64,000 nucleotides of DNA from Lolium rigidum (lineage: Eukaryota > Streptophyta > Magnoliopsida > Poales > Poaceae), in contig NW_025899905.1 in assembly GCF_022539505.1 (NCBI RefSeq), positions 308,907 through 372,906 on the forward strand, read 5' to 3'. Under the pieces are notes generated by a model, which made no database searches, was not told the origin of the DNA, and saw nothing but the letters and a program-made list of their open reading frames with translations. Every line of letters begins with the position of its first letter. Within the stretch, counting starts at the first letter, position 1. Made by a program: the position numbers and the translations under genes. Of the stretch, positions 10,781 to 20,400 are shown piece by piece.

Positions 10781-13216
10781 TTTTGTGTTTTGTTGTGCCA
10801 AGTAAAGTCGTTGATAGAAAGGTTGATACTAGATTTGGATTACTGCGCAGAAACAGATTTCTTTGCTGTCACGAATCTGGGCCTAATTCTCTGTAGGTAA
10901 CTCAGAAAATTATGCCAATTTACGTGAGTGATCCTCAGATATGTACGCAACTTTAATTCAATTTGGGCATTTTCATCTGAGCAAGTCTGGTGCCTCAATA
11001 AAATTCATCTTTACGGACTGTTCTGTTTTGACAGATTCTGCCTTTTATTTCGCATTGCCTCTTTTGCTATGGTGGATGAATTTCTTTGATCCATTAATGT
11101 CCAGTAGCTTTATGAAATGTCCAGAAGTGTTAAGAATGATTGTGTCACCTCTGAACATGTTAATTTTTATTGTGCACTAACCCTCTAATGAGTTGTTTCG
11201 AGTTTGGTGTGGAGAAAGTTTTCAAGGGTCAAGAGAGGAGGATGATATACTATTATCAAGAAGAGTGAAAGCTCTAAGCTTGGGGATTCCCCGGTGGTTC
11301 ACCCCTGCATATTTCAAGAAGACTCAAGCATCTAAGCTTGGGGATGCCCAAGGCATCCCCTTCTTCATCGACAAATTATCAGGTTCCTTCTCTTGAAACT
11401 ATATTTTTATTCGGCCACATCTTATGTACTTTACTTGGAGCGTCTGTGTGCTTTTGTTTTTGTTTTTGTTTGAATAAATGCTTGTGTGGGAGAGAGACAC
11501 GCTCCGCTGGTTCATATGAACACATGTGTTCTTAGCTCATAATATTCATGGCGAAGGTTGAAACTGCTTCATTAATTGTTATATGGTTGGAAACGGAAAA
11601 TGCTACATGTAGTAATTGGTAGAATGTCTTGGATAATTTGATACTTGGAAATTGTTGTGCTCATGTTTAAGCTCTTGCATCATATACTTTGCACCTATTA
11701 ATGAAGAAATACATAGAGCTTGCTAAAATTTGGTTTGCATAATTGGTCTCTCTAAGGTCTAGATAATTTCTAGTAAAGAGTTTGAACAACAAGGAAGACG
11801 GTGTAGAGTCTTATAATGTTTACAATATGTCTTTTATGTGAGTTTTGCTGCACCGGTTCATCCTTGTGTTTGTTTCAAATAACCTTGCTAGCCTAAACCT
11901 TGTATCGAGAGGGAATACTTCTCATGCATCCAAAATCCTTGAGCCAACCACTATGCCATTTGTGTCCACCATACCTACCTACTACATGGTATTTCTCCGC
12001 CATTCCAAAGTAAATTTCTTGAGTGCTACCTTTAAAATTTCCATCATTCGCCTTTGCAATAGATAGCTCATGGGACAAAATAGCCTTAAAAACTATTGTG
12101 GTATTGAATATGTACTTATGCACTTTATCTCTTATTAAGTTGCTTGTTGTGCGATAACCATGTTCCTGGGGACGCCATCAACTATTCTTTGTTGAATATC
12201 ATGTGAGTTGCTATGCATGTCCGTCTTGTCCGAAGTAAGAGAGATCTACCACCTTAATGGTTGGAGCATGCATATTGTTAGAGAAGAACATTGGGCCGCT
12301 AACTAAAGCCATGATTCATGGTGGAAGTTTCAGTTTTGGACATATATCCTCAATCTCATATGAGAATAATAATTGTTGCCACATGCTTATGCATTAAAGA
12401 GGAGTCCATTATCTCGTTGTCCATGTTGTCCCGGTATGGATGTCTAAGTTGAGAATAATCAAAAGCGAGAAATCCAAAATGCGAGCTTTCTCCTTAGACC
12501 TTTGTACAGGCGGCATGGAGGTACCCCATTGTGACACTTGGTTAAAACATGTGTATTGCGATGATCCGGTAGTCCAAGCTAATTAGGACAAGGTGCGGGC
12601 ACTATTAGTATACTATGCATGAGGCTTGCAACTTGTAAGATATAATTTTCATAACTCATATGCTTTATTACTACCGTTGACAAAATTGTTTCATGCTTTC
12701 AAAATAAAAGCTCTAGCACAAACATAGCAATCGATGCTTTCCTCTTTGAAGGACCATTCTTTTTTACTTTTATGTTGAGTCAGTTCACCTATTTCTCTCC
12801 ACCTCAAGAAGCAAACACTTGTGTGAACTGTGCATTGATTCCTACATACTTGCATATTGCACTTGTTATATTACTCTATGTTGACAATTATCCATGAGAT
12901 ATACATGTTACAAGTTGAAAGCAACCGCTGAAACTTAATCTTCCTTTGTGTTGTTTCAATACCTTTACTTTGATTTATTGCTTTATGAGTTAACTCTTAT
13001 GCAAGACTTATTGATGCTTGTCTTGAAGTACTATTCATGAAAAGTCTTTGCTTTATGATTCAGTTGTTTACTCATGTCATTACCATTGTTTTGTTGCTGC
13101 ATTCATTACATATGTTTACAATAATATGATCAAGTTTATGATGGCATGTCACTCCAGAAATTATCTTTGTTATCGTTTACCTGCTCGGGACGAGCAGGAA
13201 CTAAGCTTGGGGATGC
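10781..13216 (+). repeat. Shared 3' internal region of element A, non-coding
   Basis: This 2.4-kb stretch has no long ORF and is homologous to about 44600-46943 in element B and 55090-59548 (minus element E) in element C. Conserved landmarks are the opening TTGGAAGTTGTTTACTACTG, two internal AAGCTTGGGGAT motifs (11276 and 11334), a perfect nine-base-pair hairpin at 11340-11360, and the closing polypurine-like tract. In autonomous Athila elements the region between pol and the 3' LTR can carry an envelope-like ORF; here it is not open. Confidence 0.8.
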
Positions 13217-14726
13217 TGATACGTCTCCGACGTATCGATAATTTCTTGTGTTCCATGCCACATTATTGATGATTTCTACATGGTATATGCACACTTTATG
13301 TCATATTCGTGCATTTTCTGGAACTAACCTATTAACAAGATGCCGAAGTGCCAGTTCTCGTTTTCTCGCTGTTTTTGGTTTCAGAAATCCTAGTAACGAA
13401 ATATTCTCGGAATTGGACGAAATCAACGCCCAGGTTCCTATTTTGCCCGGAAGCATCCAGAACACACGAGAACCGCCAGAGAGGGGCCACAGGGGCCCCA
13501 GACGATAGGGTGGCGCGGCCTGGGGGTGGCCCGCGCCCCCCTATGGTGTCGCCACCTCGTCGCCCCTCCGACTCCGCCTCTTCGCCTATAAAAAGGTCCC
13601 AGACCTAAAACCTCGATACGGAAAAGCGACGGTACGAGAAACCTTCCAGAGCCGCCGCCATCGCGAAGCCAAGATCCGGGGGACAGAGTCTCCGTTCCGG
13701 CACGCCGCCGGGACGGGGAAGTGCCCCGGAAGGCTTCTCCATCAACACCACCGCCATCTTCATCAAAGCTGCTGTCTCCCATGAGGAGGGAGTAGTTCTC
13801 CATCGAGGCTCGGGGCTGTATCGGTAGCTATGTGGTTAATCTCTCTCCTATGTACTTCAATACAATGATCTCATGAGCTACTTTACATGATTGAGATCCA
13901 TATGATGAGCTTTGTATCGCTACTAGTTGTGTGCTACTCATGTGATGTTATTAAAGTAGTCTATTCCTCCTGCATGGTGTAAAGGTGACTAGTGTGTGCA
14001 CCGTGTGGTTCTTGTCGTAGGCTATGATCATGATCTCTTGTAGATTGTGGAGTTAATTATCATTATGATAGTATTGATGTGATCTATTCCTCCTTCATAG
14101 TGTAATGTGGACGAGTGTGTGCACTATGTTAGTTCTTGGTTTATTTTGCAATGATCTATTATGCTCTAAGGTTATTTAAATATGAACATTGAATTGTGGA
14201 GCTTGTTAACTCCGGCATTGAGGGTTCGTGTAATCCTACGCAATGTGTTCATCATCCAACAAAAGAGTGTATGTAGCACATATGAGAAAGAGTTATTTAT
14301 TATGCGATCAATGTTGAGAGTGTCCACTAGTGAAAGTATGATCCCTAGGCCTTGTTCCTAAATATCGCTATCGCTGCTTGTTTACTTGTTTTACTGCGTT
14401 ACTACTGTTGCGTTACTACTCGCTTGTTTACTCGTCCCGGGCAAAGCACTTTTCCGGTGCCGTTGCCACTGCTCATACTTATTTATACCACCTGTATTTC
14501 ACTATCTCTTCGCCGAACTAGTGCACCTATTAGGTGTGTTGGGGACACAAGAGACTTCTTGCTTTGTGGTTGCAGGGTTGCATGAGAGGGATATCTTTGA
14601 CCTCTTCCTCCCTGAGTTCGATAAACCTTGGGTGATCCATTTAAGGGAAACTTGCTGCTGTTCTACAAACCTCTGCTCTTGGAGGCCCAACACTGTCTAC
14701 AAGAATAGAAGCACCCGTAGACATCA
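13217..14726 (+). repeat. 3' LTR of element A
   Basis: Matches the 5' LTR along its whole length with scattered substitutions and one-base indels, plus a seven-base difference near 14597. It has the same TGAT start, TATA box (13586-13595) and GTAGACATCA end. It is followed by the CACCT duplication. Confidence 0.93.
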
Positions 14727-14828
14727 CACCTCTGCCACAGTACCCGCGGGCAGTACCGCCATTTGCTCCGCCACCTCCACCTCCAGCACCAGCCGACATG
14801 ACGAGGCATAGGCTAGGTTTTAGCAAGC

Positions 14829-15068
14829 CATGGCTTTTTTTATATATTTTTATGTTTGTTTCACACAATGCAAATTGTTTCATCAATAAAAAGTGGCAAA
14901 AAAATGTGTGGGGTCCCTGGAGCATCCCGAACGCAAATGGTTAGCATGTACTTTTCAACCAATTTCGTGTCCATGACCAGAGGAAAACTAATACGCGCGG
15001 TCACTTTTTGGGTGTGTTTTGCATCGGGCCGGTCGAGATGTCTATGTCAGGCTGGTGAAGATGCATAA
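14829..15068. other. Short spacer between the split ORF and the Harbinger element
   Basis: No gene is seen here. A T-rich stretch follows the end of the proline-rich ORF. The TAA at 15066-15068 would be the target duplication of the Harbinger element that starts next. Confidence 0.5.
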
Positions 15069-17131
15069 GGGTATCTCCAGCGGCGCAACGCAAACGGACA
15101 CTGAGCAACCGTTTGCGATCGCCGTGACCGAAAATGCGTCTGTGCCCTCCTCCTGCGGGGCGACGCAAAGTGACCGGGCCGTCCGCGGCGACGCAAACCT
15201 GGCCCAAATATGCCCCAGGTTTGCGTCTCCGCGGATGCTGCGCGGTCACGCCGAGCGTCCTCCTTTTTCTACCCGGTCCCGCAAGTCAGGGGCAGCGAAA
15301 TCGACCGCTTCGATTTGCTTCTTTTTCCCCTTCTTTGCTTCCCTAGTGCGACGCCACCACCCCAACCCCAGCCGCCGCCATCCCGCTGCAGCACCGCAGT
15401 ACTCGCCGTTCGGCTCGGTTGTCGCCGCGCGGGAGAGCGGGACCGTACTTGCGATTGACCCCGACGCGTACCTGCCGACTGTTTTGGGGCCAAACGTTGC
15501 CGGTTGCGCCGCCCTTCCGCGCCGCACACGACCTATTCGGTCAATTGCGCCGGTAGGTTTCTTCTCCTGTTTTCGGCGCTATTGTGGGCGGCCATTGATC
15601 CACAGTTCGTACCCACGCAGATGGACATGTGGCAGATGCTGCAGAAGTTCCACGCCGAGGTCATTGACTCCTCTTTCGACGAGGAGTCCGATCAGTCGAC
15701 GCAGACATTTGCAACTACTGCGGCCTCCATGATCCACAAGTTCACTTCAAATGAGGGGCTGGTGCACCGGGGCTCTGTCAAGGGCCGCTCAAAGAACCTG
15801 TCGCGCAACAGAGTGGAAGGGCAGCTCCGGCTCCACAAGGACTAGTTCCACCTCACCGATCTGGTGTACAAGGAAAAAAATGTTCCGGCGCCGGTACATG
15901 ATGTCAAGGGAGTTGTTCTTGGTCATTCTTCGGGGCGTCAGAGACTACGACCCCTACTTCCAATGCAGGCCCGATGCAATAGGTGCGCTAGGCTTCACCT
16001 CCTACCAAAAATGCTCCGCCGCTATTCGCATGCTATCATATGGAATGGTTGCTGATATATTCGATGAGTATCTTCGAATGGGTGAGAGCACCTGCCTTGA
16101 GTCCATGTACAGGTTTTGCCGAGCCGTGATTGCCGTGTTCGGAGTATTACTGTAGGGAACCAACTGTTGAGGATACAAGGCGGCTGTTGTCTATCAACGA
16201 GTCTAGAGGGTTCCCAGGAATGATTGGCAGCATAGATTGTATGCACCGGGAGTGGAAGAACTGTACATTTGGATGGCAGGGTCAGTACAGCGGGCATGCA
16301 GAGGGACGAACTGTCATTCTTGAAGCTGTCATATCTCAAGATTTATGGATTTGGCATTCATTCTTTAGCATGGCCGGTTCCAACAGGCTCATGCAAGGCA
16401 AAGCTCCCCGGGTGAGCTATAAGATCAATGAAAATGAATAGGACAAACCATATTATCTTGCTGATTGCATCTACCCTAACTGGGCCACACTGGTGAAGAC
16501 TGTCCGTAATCCAAACTCCGAGAAGACGAGGAGGTTTGCCAAGATGCAAGAGACTTGCTGGATATATGTGGAGCGCGGATTTGGTGTGCTCCAAGCTCGG
16601 TGAGCAATTGTCCATCACCCGATAAGAACATGGTCGCTGAAGATCATGCATGAGGTGATGATATGCTGCGTGATCATGCACAACATGATCATTGAGAACG
16701 GGCGTCCTGATGGCTGCAATGAGAACCACTGGGACTTTCAAGGTGAGCTAGTTGCGTCACTCCCTAGGGCTTTATCTTGGGAGAACTATCTGCATATGAA
16801 TGTAGAAGTCACTGACGAGAACGTGTGCAAACGGCTGCAGACGGATCTGATTGAGCATCAGTGGGTATTGGCTGGCCCATGAAGACCATGCTTAGAGGAA
16901 TACCATCTTATTTTCATGTAGATTTTTTAAAATTAGGATGTAAGGACTATGACTTAGTTGATTCTCTTTATTTTGTTGTTTTCAAACTTCATATTTCATG
17001 CCGACGCGGAAATGCGTCGGATCGCTGGAGACACTCCAGGCACAAATAAATGCGCGGACAAAAACGGTCTTTCTCGCGTCCATCGCGCGACGCAAATGAA
17101 CACTCGAACACCGATTTGCGTCGCGCCGCTG
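15069..17131 (+). mobile_element. PIF/Harbinger element, right end eroded
   Basis: The left terminal inverted repeat begins GGGTATCTCCAGCGGCGC at 15069, directly after TAA, the usual three-base target of this superfamily. The inner part of the matching repeat (TTTGCGTCGCGCCGCTG) is at 17115-17131. The outermost bases expected next (GAGATACCC in the complementary sense) are replaced by unrelated sequence. The interior carries a PIF/Harbinger-type transposase pseudogene. No intact Myb-like second protein was recognised, though 15100-15600 is GC-rich and could include its remains. Confidence 0.8.
15619..16881 (+). pseudogene. PIF/Harbinger transposase, broken
   Basis: Homology to plant PIF-like DDE transposases is evident from phrases in order: ESTCLESMYRFCRAV (about 16090), TVEDTRRLLSINESRGFPGM (about 16165), GSIDCMHREWKNC with the first catalytic Asp (about 16225), the Gly-rich WQGQYSGH, then YYLADCIYP with the second Asp (about 16455) and ERGFGVLQAR with the Glu (about 16575). 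The frame is interrupted by TAG at 15843-15845, a frameshift near 16145, TAG at 16439-16441 and TGA at 16601-16603. About 20 residues after HSFF also appear to be deleted. In active relatives it would cut and join the element ends at TAA or TTA sites in the nucleus. This copy is dead. Confidence 0.85.
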
Positions 17132-17408
17132 ACGTGCAGATTTACATGTTGACGCGTCCACATTTGAGGCGATAAGGTTAGATGGAGAAGGACAAATGAA
17201 AGAGCGGCTGGCTACCGAAGTAGCAACCTAGTGACTACTCATTAAAATACACGCACGTCAGGTAAGTTCAAAAGAAGCTAAAAACACGCACAGCACGTGG
17301 CTAAACTATCAAGATTCGCTCTACCACAGGCACACGCATCATCGTCAAGTACATATAGTATATAAACATAGGCAGAGTGCACCTCTACGCTGCACCTGCA
17401 TTATTGCT
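17132..17408 (+). promoter_or_regulatory. Upstream region and TATA box of the P450 gene
   Basis: A TATA box (TATATAAA) lies at 17359-17366, 43 bases before the first ATG, which leaves room for only a short leader. The Harbinger element ends less than 300 bases upstream, so the proximal promoter abuts transposon DNA. ACGT-containing words (CACGCACGTCAGG near 17250 and GCACGTGG near 17293) are possible bZIP or bHLH sites; that is inference from sequence words only. Confidence 0.6.
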
Positions 17409-20400
17409 ATGCACACAATGGACATGACGTCGCCTTTTTCATCTTTGCAGTCACCCCTCCTCCTCCTCGTCCTCAGCCTGTTCGTCTCTCTCTTCTCCTT
17501 CCTCCTCCTCTTCACCAAGAATTCTCGTCCATTCAGCAGCAATGGCCGCAGGCGGCTTCCCCCGTCACCGTGGGGACTTCCGATCCTCGGCCACCTCCCA
17601 CTTCTTGGATCCCTACCGCATAGGAAGCTGCGGTCTCTGGCGCAGGCGCACGGTCCAGTCATGCTCCTTCGCCTCGGCGGCGTGCCCGCCGTGGTGGTTA
17701 CCTCGACGGCCGCAGCGCAGGAGGTCTTGAAGACCCGCGACCTTGCCTTCGCGAGCCGCGCCCCGGTGCGCATGGCGGAGCTCCTCTTCTACGGCCGCGA
17801 CATGGCCTTCGCCCCCTACGGAGAGTACTGGCGCCAGGCGCGCCGCGTGTGCGTGCACCACCTCCTCAGCGCTCGCCGTGTCGCCTCATTCCGCCGCGTC
17901 CGTGAGCAGGAGGCCGCCGCACTGCTGGACCGCGTCCGACGTGTCGCATGCGCTTCGCGGCCCGATGGTGGCGCCGTGGTGGACCTGACCCGCGAGCTCA
18001 TATCCTACACCAACACCATCATCTCGCGGGCCACGTTCGGCGATGACGGGGGTTACGGCATCGGCGACGGCCTGTCGGAGGTGTTCGCCGACCTGGAGGA
18101 GCTACTGGGGACGGTCACGGTTGGCCAGTTTGTGCCGTGGCTGGCTTGGGTGGACACGCTGATGGGGATAGACGCCAAGGCGGTTCGGACGAGCAAGGTG
18201 CTGGACGAGTTGCTCGAGCGGGTCATCGCGGACCACCGCCAGCGGCGTCTCGGCGGTGGTCGGCTTGTTGGCGACGGCGAGCAGGACGATCACCGAGACT
18301 TCGTGGACGTGCTATTGGATGTGAGCGAGGCGGTAGAGGACACCGGAGGTGTCGAGTTCGACGCGATTGCCATCAAAGCCATTGCCATGGTACGTCACGT
18401 CACACAAGACTTTTTTTTGCTGTTTTGCTGGTATATGCCGATCCTTCACGGTCAATGGAACAAGTAGATGGAACAAGTGCCAATCCTTCACGGTCAATGA
18501 AACTAGATGGAACAAGAGAGTGACTATATCCAGTGTTAGTATCCCTTTCTTATCAGTAGTACGGAACCGTAGAATGATCAGTATCACGATTTATCTATAG
18601 ACATATTAAAGAGAATACTCAAATGCCATAACCAATTTTGAACCCATAAAACAAAAGTTTGAGGCACATATGCTAGTACATAGAAATGAATAGGTGATTC
18701 AGTTTTTAAAGTATATATATTTTTTATTCCCATCACCTAGACTAGCGAAACTCATGCCATTTAATTTACTACATATATGTCCATAAATAAATGTCTGCAT
18801 TCAAATTTAGATAAATATAAGACATCTATTTATTAACGGAGGAAGTAGATAATTAGATCAACAAGGACCTTGAAACCACGCTTTTCCCTTCTCCTCACAT
18901 TGATGGTTGTTGTGTGTTTACGTGGCTTTTTTCCCCTCATGAAAGTAGATTCTACTGAACCATCATGATACATGTCGGTTGGCAAAAATAGTATATATCG
19001 TGAAAATGTAAGATACTATCCATAATGATTGCCAGAAGCATCATGTTCTTGACACTACTAATCGTTTGACAGTCTGCTAACTTACTCACTCCTTTCACAA
19101 ACAACATTAAAGAGTCCATTTTTTTGGTAAACTTTTGACAAAGTTTGCACAAAAATATACTCCTACATATTCAAGATACCAAATAGCTATACAATGAAAT
19201 TATACTTTATTACAATCTAATGATATTAGTTTGGTGGCATAAATGGTTTTTTTTTTGAGAGCAACCACATATATTTCATTAATCGAACACCAAGTTACAT
19301 GAAGCAACACATGTGGAAACTAAAAGACAAACCGGGATAAAATGATTATCCTGAATTTGCAGATAAAAACCTAAAAGATCGAGAAATACAAAACGATCTC
19401 TAGGATTTCCTGCAACCACCGTTGCCAGCGGCCGCCGTCCAATTCCAACGCCGCCAAGACGAACGCTAGAAGAGACGCCGAACCTCCACCATTGTAAGAC
19501 CCAAAAAAGCACCATCGCCAACGAGGCTTTGTGAGTCGATGAACAGGCCTGCTGCAAGCAGCGAGGCACATGTCGCTGTGGCACGTCGACCGGGGGACGT
19601 CCCCGTGCTGTCTTGGACCAAGGTACGCCGCCTCCCTTCGACGAAGTCGGAGAAGAACGACATAACCACCACCTCCGGACCATCATCTTCGCTCCAGAAG
19701 AACCACCTCGCCCCGGTCCCCAGCGCCGTCGTGGACAACGACAAACGCCAGTGACACGTCGAGAAACAGATCTCGCCAGATCTGAAGAACGGCGAGAAGA
19801 CCAAGCCGCCGACCTGAAAGATCGACAAGCACACGTTGCCAACAACTCCGAGACGCCGCCGTGAAGGTCGCCGCCGGTGTGGGAGTGGAGTTGTGGCAGA
19901 TTTATTTGCCCGGGCGCCGCTCCCACCACCCCAACGACGCACCATAGGAGACAAAAACTAACCCTAACTACTAGGCCAGAACGGAGGAACGAGGTTCCCC
20001 CTCCCTCATGCTGCCGCCAAAGCGGCAAGCAGAGGGAGAGGAAACCAGGCCCAGCGCCCTGGCCGGAGATTGGGAAGATTGGATCTCGCTCCGCTGCCGC
20101 CCCTCACGAGCGGAGAGGAAAAACGGTTCGTGGTGGCATAAATGGTTGTGCCTGTGTTTTTGTACTGAACTTAAAAAGCGACTTTCCAAAAAGTTGGAAG
20201 TACACTCTTTCGTGTACGAAGGGGGGAGTAGGCCCAAACAAACATAACACTTATGTTTGTGCCGCGACAGAGTATGCCAATATGCCATCATGATGGCTAA
20301 CTACAAAAGCAGAACGCTAATTAGTGCATGTTTAGTAGTTTCCATTTTTATTTACCATGCATTCGAGATTTAGATAAAGTTTTCTTGCCCCGAGCACGCG

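Larger units (their letters stand above)
8662..14726 (+). mobile_element. Element A: complete non-autonomous Athila-type Gypsy retrotransposon
   Basis: Two LTRs (8662-10164 and 13217-14726) flank a 3.05-kb interior. The element is bounded by the perfect target duplication CACCT (8657-8661 and 14727-14731). A primer site complementary to the 3' end of plant tRNA-Asp (TGGCGCCGTTGCCGGGGA) lies at 10175-10192. A polypurine-like tract, AAGCTTGGGGATGC, abuts the 3' LTR at 13203-13216. The interior has no protease, reverse transcriptase or integrase, only a 151-codon ORF, so it must have been moved in trans. By eye the two LTRs differ by roughly two percent, which suggests a fairly recent insertion. 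LTR style resembles the Sabrina/WHAM group of Triticeae, but that name is not verified. Confidence 0.95.
6677..14828 (+). pseudogene. Proline-rich ORF of unknown function, split by two LTR-element insertions
   Basis: I do not recognise this protein. Three separated pieces read in one continuous frame once two insertions and their target duplications are removed: 6677-7198, 8600-8661 and 14732-14828. The first piece has a hydrophilic N-terminal part (RLQEIQRMRA, DRDYCFGPPP) followed by a proline run. A frameshift near 7010 then leads into an acidic helical stretch (SVFHAIWMALEEGREIELP). The second and third pieces supply proline runs, the second of these in LPQYPRAVPPFAPPPP, and a basic C-terminus. 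The first insertion is the solo LTR at 7199-8594 and the second is element A at 8662-14726. The true start is uncertain, because no ATG precedes the first residues convincingly. It may be a gene carried by an older transposon or a local host gene. It cannot be expressed intact now. Confidence 0.5.

Noticed and set aside
15019..15732. 237-codon GC-rich ORF at the left of the Harbinger element
   Set aside because: It starts outside the element and crosses its terminal repeat, with Arg/Pro/Ser-biased composition typical of a chance frame in GC-rich DNA.
19279..20028. 249-codon minus-strand ORF in the P450 intron
   Set aside because: It is confined to the retroposon, lacks recognisable motifs and has the composition of a chance frame. 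I kept it only as a note on the retroposon.
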